Part shown: in pieces, positions 36,450 through 44,111 of the stretch
Layout of the letters: each line of letters begins with the position of its first letter
Numbering within the stretch: position 1 is the first letter of the stretch
DNA from: Cytophagaceae bacterium
Lineage (GTDB): Bacteria > Bacteroidota > Bacteroidia > Cytophagales > Flexibacteraceae
Assembly (NCBI GenBank): GCA_947458545.1
Contig: CANGYH010000004.1
Span: forward strand, 161,395 to 225,394
Reading direction: 5' to 3'
Length of the DNA stretch: 64,000 nt
Program-made: the position numbers and the translations under genes
The notes under the pieces: model-generated
Seen by the model: only the letters and a program-made list of their open reading frames with translations
Told to the model about the DNA's origin: nothing
Database searches by the model: none

Positions 36450-37013
36450 CTAGCCTTGGGCCAGGGCGCGCAGCATCCAGGCGTTTTTCTCGCGCTCTTC
36501 CATCAGGCCGGTCACAAAGTCCGCGGTGCCATCGTCGCCCAGCTCATCGCCGATGCGGCCGATCATGTCGCGCAACTGCCGGATAAGGGCCTCCTCGTCC
36601 ACCAGCAGGGTTTGCACCATCTCCAAGGCGCGGAGGCCCTCGCGTGTTTCCTCCTTCAGGCTGGCCCGCTCTACAAAGGCCGCCATGCTGCCCAGTGGCC
36701 GGCCACCGAGGGCCCGCACCCGCTCGGCCACTTGATCGGCCTCTTCAGACAAAAAGCCGTACATCTTCTCAAAAAACTTGTGCAAATCATTAAACTGCAG
36801 GCCGACCACCGTCCAGTGGTAGTTCTTCGTCTTGACGGCCAGCACCTGGTAGTTGGCCAGCAGCTCGTTGAGCAGCCCACAGGTGTCGTCCATATCGGCC
36901 CGGGCCAGGCCTATGTTGGGCTCTTCAGCCCGTGTGGGCTGGGCAGCTTTGCCTTTGGGAGCCGCGCCGTTGGCGGATGTCTTGGCCGTGCCGGCCTTTG
37001 CAGTGGTTGCCAT
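36450..37013 (-). CDS. dps: Dps-family DNA-binding ferritin-like protein
   Basis: Dps dodecamers oxidise and store iron and protect DNA. The start at 37013 (MATTAKAGTAK) gives 187 residues; the frame is open further upstream but without Dps-like sequence. The N-terminal 35 residues are rich in Lys, Ala and Gly, a flexible tail of the kind used for DNA binding. The ferroxidase motif is intact: KNYHWTVVGLQFNDLHKFFE then EEADQVAERVRALGG. The C-terminal helices match the family. It ends 41 bases before the start of the Uma2 gene on the same strand. Confidence 0.93.
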   Translation of the reverse strand: MATTAKAGTAKTSANGAAPKGKAAQPTRAEEPNIGLARADMDDTCGLLNELLANYQVLAVKTKNYHWTVVGLQFNDLHKFFEKMYGFLSEEADQVAERVRALGGRPLGSMAAFVERASLKEETREGLRALEMVQTLLVDEEALIRQLRDMIGRIGDELGDDGTADFVTGLMEEREKNAWMLRALAQG

Positions 37014-37192
37014 GGTTATTGTTGGGTACGGAGGGTTGGGCAATAATGCCAGATGCAAGGTAGGGGCAAACCTCTTGGGCTGCAAGAGTTGGATGGGTGG
37101 CACGGCCGCCTCTGACATCGGCCACGTGCCACCCACAACTGGTTGCAATACGGATGGATAGCTGCCTGGGTTAGGGCAAATACGGGGCCATA

Positions 37193-37732
37193 CTACCATA
37201 ACGCGCGCCCGTCGGCACGGGCAGGCATACTGCCAATAAGCGGCAGCCCTTTGCCTGCAAGCCGAGGCAGCAACGCAGGCGCCGTGCCTGCTGACTGGGC
37301 TTGCAGCCAGGCCCGCGCTTGCGCTACCCCAGCCTCTACGGCCGCAGGGACGGTACTAAGGGCCAGCCGCTGTGCCAGGCTGAAAAGGGTTAGGCGCATT
37401 ACTACGTCTACCAGCTCTGGCAGGCGGTTATCTCCGGCAGCCCAGAAGGGGCCGTCCTCGGGCACAATACCCGCGGGTACATCTACACGCGCCCAAAATA
37501 GGCCGTAGTCTGTGCTGAAGATACGCTGCCCTGCCGCGTAGGCTTGGGCAGGGTCGTACAAGCGCCAGGGGGCCAGGGCCTTGTCTGTGTCGAAGCTGGC
37601 CAGGCTGCGGCGCACCTCGGCCAGCGCCAGCTTTTGTGCTGGTAGGGCCAGCGTAGGATCGGTGGCTTGCAGGGTGAGCAGGGCATCGCCTACTAAGGCA
37701 TGGTTAAAATCTTCGTCTAGTAGAAACTCCAT
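37193..37732 (-). CDS. Unknown protein with weak resemblance to phage gp36-like proteins (179 aa)
   Basis: The start at 37732 (MEFLLDEDFN) is preferred to ATG 37753. The opening FLLDEDFNHALVGDALLTLQ, followed by helices ending with DVVMRLTLFSLAQRL, has the layout of phage gp36/DUF1320 proteins, which begin with a short acidic segment and carry several helices and a late hydrophobic helix. The likeness is by eye and weak. No signal peptide. It is divergent from the unknown gene at 37822 with a 89-base spacer, and there are no other phage genes nearby. Confidence 0.4.
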   Translation of the reverse strand: MEFLLDEDFNHALVGDALLTLQATDPTLALPAQKLALAEVRRSLASFDTDKALAPWRLYDPAQAYAAGQRIFSTDYGLFWARVDVPAGIVPEDGPFWAAGDNRLPELVDVVMRLTLFSLAQRLALSTVPAAVEAGVAQARAWLQAQSAGTAPALLPRLAGKGLPLIGSMPARADGRALW

Positions 37733-37821
37733 GGGGGCCAAGGTCTTGCGCAACGGAAACGCCTACGCCGCTTCGGCACAAAAGCGATCGTGCCTTCGCC
37801 CTGCCGCCTAGGTTGGCTGCT

Positions 37822-38304
37822 ATGCCCGCACCCATTCGTTACCGCTCGTCTCGCCCTTACACCTCCCTGCCTCGCCCGGAGGTAATCTTCGGTGCCATAG
37901 CCCTCTTGCCAGACCCAGACGCCCCCCAGCCCTTCTTGCTGGCCGACGGCCAAGGCCTCGCGCTAGACCTGGAGGCTTTGAGCCTGCACCGCGTCACCCT
38001 TGTGATTGAGGCTGAGGCCCTGGGCCCGACCCCCGTGCTGGTGCTTACGCTGGGGCTGTTGCAGTATCGGATCCGCTTTTTTGGCTACACGCGGCTGGCT
38101 GCGGCCTACCGGCTGCACACCCCGACGGCTACGCTGCGGCCCCTTTGGGGCGGCGGATTTGCCCCAGAGCTACCCTGCCAGCCTATCGAGGCTGAGTTTA
38201 TCGGCGGCAGTTGGCCAGCAGGTGCCGTACCCCTTACGCTGGCCGTAGAATGGAACCAGGTACGGCCCATGGGCTTTGAGCTGCTGGTAGAGCGGCAAAC
38301 CTAG
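37822..38304 (+). CDS. Unknown protein (160 aa)
   Basis: Not recognised. ATG 37822 is chosen over a TTG at 37813. The chain is beta-rich, with VTLVIEAEALGPTPVLVLTLG, YRIRFFGYTRLAAAYRL and a C-terminal LTLAVEWNQVRPMGFELL. No membrane segment or signal peptide. Its stop overlaps the DedA stop (4 bases, CTAG). With the divergent gene at 37193-37732 it may form a two-gene unit of unknown or phage-derived function. Confidence 0.45.
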   Translation: MPAPIRYRSSRPYTSLPRPEVIFGAIALLPDPDAPQPFLLADGQGLALDLEALSLHRVTLVIEAEALGPTPVLVLTLGLLQYRIRFFGYTRLAAAYRLHTPTATLRPLWGGGFAPELPCQPIEAEFIGGSWPAGAVPLTLAVEWNQVRPMGFELLVERQT

Positions 38305-38951
38305 GCTGCCTTGGCGCGCCGCGCCTTCCACATCTCTAGCAAGATGGGCAGCACAGAGATACCGATGATGGCCAACACCACCAGCGAGAAATTCTTTTTT
38401 ACCAGTGGAATGTTGCCAAACCAATACCCCGCCGCCAGGCAGATGCCCACCCACAGCAGGCCGCCCACCACGTTGTATAGGATAAACCGGCCGTAGTTCA
38501 TGGTACCTACGCCTGCCACAAAGGGCGCAAACGTGCGCACAATGGGCACAAACCGCGCCATGATGATCGTCTTGCCGCCGTATTTGGCAAAAAAGGCTTG
38601 CGTCTGCTCCAGATGGCTCTGCTTCAAAAACGGCACCTTGCCCGAGAACGCCCGCGGCCCGATGGCCTTGCCCACGCTGTAGTTGACGGTGTCGCCCAAA
38701 ATGGCCGCCGCCAGCAGAATGAAGAAGGTGTACCATACATTCAGCTCCGCATTATCTAGCGCGCAGAGCGAGCCTGCCATAAACAGCAGCGAGTCTCCCG
38801 GCAAGAACGGCACCACCACCAGCCCCGTCTCGGCAAAGATGATGGCAAACAGAATGAGGTAAGTCAGGGTGTGGTACTCATTGACGACATCGGTCAGATG
38901 CTTGTCAAGGTGCAGAAACAAGTCCACAAACTGGCGCAGCAGGTCCATCAT
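38301..38951 (-). CDS. DedA-family membrane protein
   Basis: An integral inner-membrane protein of 216 residues with about five hydrophobic segments. DedA/VTT motifs are present: ETGLVVVPFLPGDSLLFMAGS near the N-terminus, FAKYGGKTIIMARFVPIVRTFAPFVAGVG in the middle (the conserved F/Y-x-x-R-F-x-P-x-x-R-T region) and GLLWVGICLAAGYWFG. DedA proteins are thought to be lipid scramblases or flippases needed for membrane homeostasis, including undecaprenyl phosphate recycling in some bacteria. A -7 element lies 5 bases before the ATG. Confidence 0.92.
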   Translation of the reverse strand: MMDLLRQFVDLFLHLDKHLTDVVNEYHTLTYLILFAIIFAETGLVVVPFLPGDSLLFMAGSLCALDNAELNVWYTFFILLAAAILGDTVNYSVGKAIGPRAFSGKVPFLKQSHLEQTQAFFAKYGGKTIIMARFVPIVRTFAPFVAGVGTMNYGRFILYNVVGGLLWVGICLAAGYWFGNIPLVKKNFSLVVLAIIGISVLPILLEMWKARRAKAA

Positions 38952-38956
38952 GACTG

Positions 38957-38964
38957 CAAAGGTA
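38957..38964 (-). promoter_or_regulatory. -7 element (TACCTTTG) ahead of the DedA gene
   Basis: TACCTTTG on the minus strand ends 5 bases before the ATG at 38951, which predicts a leaderless or nearly leaderless transcript. Confidence 0.5.
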
Positions 38965-39252
38965 GCGCCCCTGTGTTAGCGCCCGATCACGCCTCCGCCC
39001 TCGCCCAGCATAGGCAGGGGCCGCGGCCGGCGCAGGCAAATGCACGCGGCAACCCACCCTCACACCCGAACCCCCCACCCCACCGCATTGTTATCCATGC
39101 GGCAAGTCTCCCTTGCATATCAGCCAGAAAAAGCGTTAATTTTGTAGGGGGATACGGGTAACACCCGGCGCACGCCCGTGCCGGCTGCCTGTCTGTCTCT
39201 GTCAACACCTCGGCCGTGGCGGCAAACCCGGCTACTTTTTTTGAGTCCGAAC
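38965..39252. other. Intergenic region between DedA and the glycogen-synthase-like gene
   Basis: About 290 bases separating divergent genes. It contains the divergent promoter for the plus-strand genes at 39113-39144 and otherwise C-rich sequence without a convincing gene or RNA. Confidence 0.5.
39113..39144 (+). promoter_or_regulatory. Full Bacteroidota promoter (TTG, 21-base spacer, TAATTTTG)
   Basis: The best promoter match in the window: TTG at 39113-39115, a 21-base spacer and TAATTTTG at 39137-39144, within the usual 17-23 range. It faces the glycogen-synthase-like gene 109 bases downstream and probably drives the DUF4270 gene too. Confidence 0.65.
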
Positions 39253-40071
39253 ATGTCGAAGCTTAGAGTCCTCTACGTCGCAAGCGAGATCAACCCTTTC
39301 CTCCAAACCACGCAAGTAGCGGATTTTGTACGAAAGCTTCCACAAGCCATGCAAGAGCGGGGCATGGAGATCCGGATCCTGGTGCCACGCTTCGGCATCA
39401 TCAACGAGCGCCGCAACCGCCTGCACGAGGTCGTCCGCCTGTCAGGCATCAACATCACCGTCGGCGACGAAGAGAAGCCCCTCGTCATCAAAGTAGCCTC
39501 CATCCCCAACGCCCGCCTGCAGGTGTACTTTATCGACAACGACGACTACTTCCACCGCAAAAACGTCTTTGTCGACAACAACAACCAGTTCTTTGCCGAC
39601 AACGACGAGCGCGCCATCTTCTTCTGCAAAGGCGCCCTGGAGACCGTCCGCAAGCTTGGCTGGCAGCCCGACATCGTCCACTGCACAGACTGGATGACGG
39701 CGCTGATCCCCATGTACCTGAAAACGACCTACAAAAAGGACCCCATCTTCAAAGACGCCAAGTGTGTGTTCTCGGTGTACAACAACGCCTTCAGCCACAC
39801 GTTTGATGCCAGCATCGTAGAAAAAGCCCGCATGCTCGACATCGACGACGCCATGCTGAGCCCGCTTGCCACGGCAGACTTTGCCGGTTTCATCCGCATG
39901 GGCATGCACTATGCCGATGTGGTTATTAAGGCAGACGACGCATACGATCCGGCCCTGGCCGCCGTTCTGGATGAGTTCTGCCAGCAACAAGCCGAAAAGC
40001 AAATTGAGCACCTGCCCGACAACGCCGAGGCCGACACCTACTACAACCTCTACACAGAGCTTGCTGGCTAA
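39253..40071 (+). CDS. Glycogen/starch synthase-like protein, N-terminal domain only (272 aa)
   Basis: It matches the N-terminal GT5 half of glycogen synthase: MSKLRVLYVASEINPF, then LVPRFGIINERRNRLHEV and PDIVHCTDWMTALIPMYLK. Glycogen synthases are about 480 residues in two Rossmann domains; here the C-terminal catalytic domain is absent. The K-x-G-G loop that binds ADP-glucose (normally KTGGLGDV after PF) reads QTTQVADF. So it is unlikely to be an active synthase. Small homologues of this kind occur in Bacteroidota next to DUF4270 and glmS genes, as here. The start at 39253 is fixed by conserved sequence; the stop overlaps the next gene. Confidence 0.82.
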   Translation: MSKLRVLYVASEINPFLQTTQVADFVRKLPQAMQERGMEIRILVPRFGIINERRNRLHEVVRLSGINITVGDEEKPLVIKVASIPNARLQVYFIDNDDYFHRKNVFVDNNNQFFADNDERAIFFCKGALETVRKLGWQPDIVHCTDWMTALIPMYLKTTYKKDPIFKDAKCVFSVYNNAFSHTFDASIVEKARMLDIDDAMLSPLATADFAGFIRMGMHYADVVIKADDAYDPALAAVLDEFCQQQAEKQIEHLPDNAEADTYYNLYTELAG

Positions 40072-41437
40072 CGTCTGCCGCTGGGCAGCCGCCCTGGCCC
40101 TGGGGGCCATAGGCCTGGCGGGCTGCAACCCAGACACGACCGAGGTAAGCCCCAACGTACGAGACCAGCAACAACTGGAGAATGCCCTGATGGTGGATAC
40201 CTTCAGGCTAGACGGCGCTACGCAACGGTTCGACTCTACGCTGGTGTACCCCAGCACCAACACGGCCCTGGCCGTAGGCGGGGCAAGCCTGGTAGTAGGG
40301 GCGCATCAAAGCCTGCAAACGGGCACGCTGGCCTCGGTGGGCGTTTTCGACTTTGGGCTGCCGCTGACCATCACCCGGTTCCCAGACAATCTGGTGGCAG
40401 ACTCGCTGGTAATCCGGCTACCGTTCCGCTTTCAGCACACGCCGCCGGGGGCTACCCAACTGGTGCTCAATCTGCACAGGCTGCAGGCCCCCTTCGACAA
40501 AGACAGCATCTACCTGGCCTCTAGCGCACGCAGCTACGACGCTACGCCCCTGGCCACGGCCACCATCGCCGTAGATACCACCCGCATCTCTGGCGAGGTG
40601 CTCTTTAAGCTGCCTGCTACCGATACCTTGCTCCAAAACCTGGTAGCCTTCGGCAAACGCGCAGACTTTGGCGCCACCTATGCCGACGAGGTAGCCTTTG
40701 CGCGGCGTTTCCGCGGTTTTGCGCTGGTGCCACAGGGCAACAGCACGCCTGTGGTGTCTTTCCGCCTGCGCGATGGTCTGCTGGCCCTTTATGGCCGCTC
40801 AGACACGGTGCGGTTTTCGCGCGCTTTTAACCTGCGCGGTGCTGGGGCGGGTGGCAACCAATACTTCAGCTACGCCCGGGCAGACCGCACCGGCTCAGAC
40901 CTTGCCGCGCTGGCCACCACCCGCCTGCTGCCTGCGGCCCAGGCCGGCAACCGGGTGTATATCCAGAGCTTGGGGGCCCTCTGGGGCCGGGTAAACTGGC
41001 CAACCTACGTGGGCTTCCGCCGGGCCAATCCGGGGCTTACGCTTATTCGTGCCGTGCTAGAGCTGCCGGCCGACCCCATACCTGCTGGCCGCCGCAACGG
41101 CCCCTTGCCGCAGCTCATTGCCTGGCAAGGCACGGCAGACGCACTGGCCGTAGGCCGCAACACCTTTTTTGCCAAGGCCCTACCGGCAGGGCGCAACACC
41201 ACCGCCGCCGGCGTGCTAGATGCCTTTTACCAAGGCTATAGCCCGGCAGCCACCAGCTACCAGATAGAGGTGACCAATTACCTGCTCGGCATAGAAAACG
41301 GCACCCAGATAGATGGCGGCCTGTTGCTGGCCCCCGCCGCAGGCGAGCCCTTTCTGGCCCCGTTCAGCTTCAGCACAGACCCCGCCTCGGCCCGCAGGGC
41401 AAGGCTACGGGCCTACTTTGTGCGCCTGGTGCGGTAG
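40061..41437 (+). CDS. DUF4270 lipoprotein (458 aa)
   Basis: A predicted outer-membrane lipoprotein: from TTG 40061 the sequence MLANVCRWAAALALGAIGLAGC gives a short basic start, hydrophobic core and lipobox. No ATG gives a sensible signal, so a TTG start overlapping the upstream gene by 11 bases is the best choice. The beta-rich body, with ADSLVIRLPFRF, VLNLHRL, FRGFALVP and LTLIRAVLELPADPIP, follows the DUF4270 pattern. These proteins are common in Bacteroidota and unknown in function. The order GT5-like / DUF4270 / glmS is conserved in the phylum. Confidence 0.8.
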   Translation: MLANVCRWAAALALGAIGLAGCNPDTTEVSPNVRDQQQLENALMVDTFRLDGATQRFDSTLVYPSTNTALAVGGASLVVGAHQSLQTGTLASVGVFDFGLPLTITRFPDNLVADSLVIRLPFRFQHTPPGATQLVLNLHRLQAPFDKDSIYLASSARSYDATPLATATIAVDTTRISGEVLFKLPATDTLLQNLVAFGKRADFGATYADEVAFARRFRGFALVPQGNSTPVVSFRLRDGLLALYGRSDTVRFSRAFNLRGAGAGGNQYFSYARADRTGSDLAALATTRLLPAAQAGNRVYIQSLGALWGRVNWPTYVGFRRANPGLTLIRAVLELPADPIPAGRRNGPLPQLIAWQGTADALAVGRNTFFAKALPAGRNTTAAGVLDAFYQGYSPAATSYQIEVTNYLLGIENGTQIDGGLLLAPAAGEPFLAPFSFSTDPASARRARLRAYFVRLVR

Positions 41438-41461
41438 CCTACCCACCACACCTTTGCGCCT

Positions 41462-41469
41462 TACCTTTG
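41462..41469 (+). promoter_or_regulatory. -7 element (TACCTTTG) for glmS
   Basis: An exact TACCTTTG 142 bases upstream of the glmS ATG suggests a long leader. I saw no glmS-ribozyme-like fold in it. Confidence 0.45.
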
Positions 41470-41611
41470 CTTAAGTACCGGTTTACCCGGCCAGGCATCC
41501 CCCGTGCCCGATACACCATCCTCACTTTCAGCCTAGATTCTTTACACCTTGCCGCCCGCCCTAGGTCGGCCCGTGGCAGGTTGTTTTCTACCTCGATCTT
41601 TCTAACCGTCT

Positions 41612-43447
41612 ATGTGTGGCATTGTAGCCTACGTGGGTAAGCGCCAAGCCTACCCCATCATCATAAAAGGCCTGGAGCGTCTGGAGTACCGCGGGTACGA
41701 CTCGGCCGGCATAGCCCTGCTCAACGGCGAGCTCAGCGTTTATAAAAAGAAAGGGAAAGTCTCGGAGCTCAAGGCCCACCTGGCCGAGATGAACCTGGAC
41801 TCTACCATCGGCATCGGCCATACACGCTGGGCCACCCACGGCGAGCCCAACGACCTGAACGCCCACCCCCACTACAGCTCTAACCAGAAGCTGGCCATGA
41901 TCCACAACGGGATCATCGAAAACTACGACGTGCTCAAACAAGAGCTCGTCAGCCGGGGCTACGCATTTGAGAGCGACACCGACACTGAGGTCTTCATCAA
42001 GTTTATTGAAGACATCTTTACCAACAACAACTGCACCTTAGAGGAGGCCGTCCGTCTGGCGCTAAACAAGGTGGTGGGCGCCTACGGCATCGTTATCATC
42101 AACAAAGACGAGCCCGACCAGCTCATCGCCGCCCGCAAGGGCTCGCCGCTGGTTGTTGGCGTAGGAGACGGCGAGTTCTTCTTTGCCTCAGACGCGACAC
42201 CCATCATCGAGTACACCAACGACGTGGTGTACCTCAACGACTACGAGATTGCCTCCGTTCGCAACGGCGAGCTGTCCATCCGCACCATAGACGACATCCC
42301 CATGACGCCCTACATCCAGCGCCTGGAGCTGGAGCTGGAGTCAATCGAAAAGGGCGGCTACGAGCATTTCATGCTCAAGGAGATTTTTGAGCAGCCCCGC
42401 TCCATAGCAGACTGCATGCGCGGCCGCCTGGCCAGCGAGCGCGGCCACCTCGTGCTGGGCGGCCTGAGAGACTACATCGGCAAGGCCAACAACATAGACC
42501 GTATTATCATCCTCGGCTGCGGTACCAGTTGGCACGCAGGCCTGGTGGCAGAGTACATCCTGGAAGAGTTCTGCCGCATCCCCGTGGAGGTGGAATACGC
42601 CAGCGAGTTCCGTTACCGCAACCCCATCATCCGTGAGGGAGACCTGGTGATTGCCATCTCCCAATCTGGCGAGACGGCCGACACCCTGGCCGCCATAGAG
42701 CTGGCCAAGAGCAAAGGCGCCATCATCTTCGGCATTTGCAACGTGGTGGGCAGCTCTATTGCCCGGGCCACGCACGCCGGGGCCTACACGCACGCCGGGC
42801 CCGAGATCGGCGTAGCCAGCACCAAAGCCTTTACGGCGCAGATAACGGTGCTCACGCTGATGGCCATCCTGATTGCCCGGCAGAAGGGCACCATCACCGA
42901 GGCCCTCTTCCGCCACCTGCTTGTAGAGATGGAGGCCATCCCCGGCAAGGTAGAGCAGGCCCTGCAGGCCAACGCCCAGATCCAGTACATTGCCGAGACG
43001 CTCAAAGACAGCCGCAACGCGCTGTACCTGGGCCGGGGCTATAACTTCCCCGTAGCGCTGGAGGGGGCCCTCAAGCTCAAAGAGATTAGCTACATCCACG
43101 CCGAGGGCTACCCTGCAGCCGAGATGAAGCACGGCCCCATCGCCCTCATAGACGAGGAGATGCCCGTGATCGTAATCGCCACCAAAGACAGCAGCTACGA
43201 GAAGATCGTCTCCAACATCCAGGAGGTAAAAGCCCGCAAGGGCCGCGTCATCGCCATCGTCACCGAGGGCGACGACCACGTAGCCAAGATGGCCGACTAC
43301 ACCATCGAGGTACCCTCTGCCCACGAGGCGCTGATGCCAATCATATCCGTGATTCCGCTGCAGCTGCTCAGCTACCACATCGCCGTCCTCCGTGGCTGCA
43401 ACGTGGATCAGCCCCGCAACCTGGCCAAGTCCGTTACGGTAGAGTAA
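41612..43447 (+). CDS. glmS: Glutamine--fructose-6-phosphate aminotransferase (isomerising)
   Basis: Makes glucosamine 6-phosphate, the entry step to UDP-GlcNAc for peptidoglycan and lipopolysaccharide. The N-terminal nucleophile Cys (MCGIVAYVG) is at the processed terminus, followed by RLEYRGYDSAG and GIGHTRWATHGEP of the glutaminase domain. The SIS domains carry ILGCGTSWHAGL, AISQSGETADTLA and EVASTKAFTAQ (here GVASTKAFTAQ), and the C-terminus ends LAKSVTVE as in the family. 611 residues is standard. A strong hairpin follows. Confidence 0.97.
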   Translation: MCGIVAYVGKRQAYPIIIKGLERLEYRGYDSAGIALLNGELSVYKKKGKVSELKAHLAEMNLDSTIGIGHTRWATHGEPNDLNAHPHYSSNQKLAMIHNGIIENYDVLKQELVSRGYAFESDTDTEVFIKFIEDIFTNNNCTLEEAVRLALNKVVGAYGIVIINKDEPDQLIAARKGSPLVVGVGDGEFFFASDATPIIEYTNDVVYLNDYEIASVRNGELSIRTIDDIPMTPYIQRLELELESIEKGGYEHFMLKEIFEQPRSIADCMRGRLASERGHLVLGGLRDYIGKANNIDRIIILGCGTSWHAGLVAEYILEEFCRIPVEVEYASEFRYRNPIIREGDLVIAISQSGETADTLAAIELAKSKGAIIFGICNVVGSSIARATHAGAYTHAGPEIGVASTKAFTAQITVLTLMAILIARQKGTITEALFRHLLVEMEAIPGKVEQALQANAQIQYIAETLKDSRNALYLGRGYNFPVALEGALKLKEISYIHAEGYPAAEMKHGPIALIDEEMPVIVIATKDSSYEKIVSNIQEVKARKGRVIAIVTEGDDHVAKMADYTIEVPSAHEALMPIISVIPLQLLSYHIAVLRGCNVDQPRNLAKSVTVE

Positions 43448-43464
43448 GGCAGAGGCACCCTGCA

Positions 43465-43506
43465 TTATGCACAAGGCCCGGCATCATTGCCGGGCCTTGT
43501 GCATAA
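43465..43506. terminator. Long perfect hairpin after glmS
   Basis: A 19-bp perfect stem (TTATGCACAAGGCCCGGCA with its complement) closes a 4-base TCAT loop. The T tract is poor. The core GCACAAGGCCCGGC recurs in the hairpin at 44057, on the other side of the TA pair. Confidence 0.75.
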
Positions 43507-43536
43507 CGGAGGGTTGGCTTTCTAATCTCCTGCGTG

Positions 43537-43845
43537 TTATTCAGGGCCTAACTCAGCAGCTTGCTGGCTTTGATGGTAAATAGCAACCACCTCAACGCGC
43601 GCCTCTGATTCAAAAACAACAAAGTAGATGCAATATGGAAACGTGTCTAAGTTGAGCCTTCGGTTGTCTTTGAATTTAATGGCAAAGGCGTTGAAATACA
43701 CTAAACCTTTGAGCTTTTCCTTTAATTCATTCTGAAATCTCTTGGCTAGCTCAGGGTTTATTTTTCTGTAATAGGCTCTAGCGGCCTTAGCCTGCTCAGA
43801 TGCATCTGGAGACAACCGGACTTGGTAGACTACTCCGAGTCCCAT
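43537..43845 (-). CDS. RelE/ParE-family toxin (102 aa)
   Basis: A small basic protein with the ParE/RelE pattern: VYQVRLSPDASEQAKAARAYYRKINPELAKRF, a central strand-rich part with KFKDNRRLNLDTFPYCIYFVVFE and a C-terminal VEVVAIYHQSQQ. Toxins of the family block gyrase (ParE) or cleave mRNA on the ribosome (RelE); the sequence is closer to ParE style but activity cannot be assigned. It follows the antitoxin with a 16-base overlap. Confidence 0.85.
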   Translation of the reverse strand: MGLGVVYQVRLSPDASEQAKAARAYYRKINPELAKRFQNELKEKLKGLVYFNAFAIKFKDNRRLNLDTFPYCIYFVVFESEARVEVVAIYHQSQQAAELGPE

Positions 43846-44030
43846 TCTTTCAAAAAAGTGTCTAAGGGAATGTAGGCTTCAGGCGCTGTTTGGGCGCGTA
43901 TCCGTTCTACACCTTCCTTATGCCAATTTGGGACGTCTTCCGTCTCCAGCACAACGGCGTAACCGCGTTGCTCCATCTCTTCGGCCAAAGCTTTGGCCTG
44001 CGCATCGGGTACGTGGATGGTGAGGGTCAT
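43830..44030 (-). CDS. Probable antitoxin of the RelE/ParE pair (66 aa)
   Basis: A small acidic protein upstream of the toxin on the same strand, overlapping it. MTLTIHVPDAQAKALAEEME is a typical beginning of ParD-like or addiction-module antitoxins; the second half (IRAQTAPEAYIPLDTFLKEWD) could be the flexible toxin-binding tail. Low sequence conservation of antitoxins makes the family uncertain; the pairing is the main argument. Confidence 0.75.
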   Translation of the reverse strand: MTLTIHVPDAQAKALAEEMEQRGYAVVLETEDVPNWHKEGVERIRAQTAPEAYIPLDTFLKEWDSE

Positions 44031-44056
44031 AGCAACAATTCTTTAAGGCAATATAA

Positions 44057-44092
44057 CGCACAAGGCCCGGCCTTGGTGCCGGGCTTTGTGCG
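44057..44092. terminator. Hairpin downstream of the GH13 gene
   Basis: CGCACAAGGCCCGGC (44057-44071) pairs with GCCGGGCTTTGTGCG (44078-44092; one G-T or A-C position). It is followed by TCTTTT on the plus strand and TTATATT on the minus strand, and shares its core with the hairpin at 43465. Confidence 0.75.
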
Positions 44093-44111
44093 TCTTTTAC
44101 AGTACTCCTGC

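Noticed and set aside
41438..41611. A glmS ribozyme in the glmS leader
   Set aside because: No characteristic pseudoknot core was recognised and the ribozyme is chiefly known from Gram-positive bacteria.
43465..43506. A CRISPR repeat
   Set aside because: Palindromic hairpins at 32996, 43465 and 44057 are not regularly spaced and have no spacers; they are terminators.
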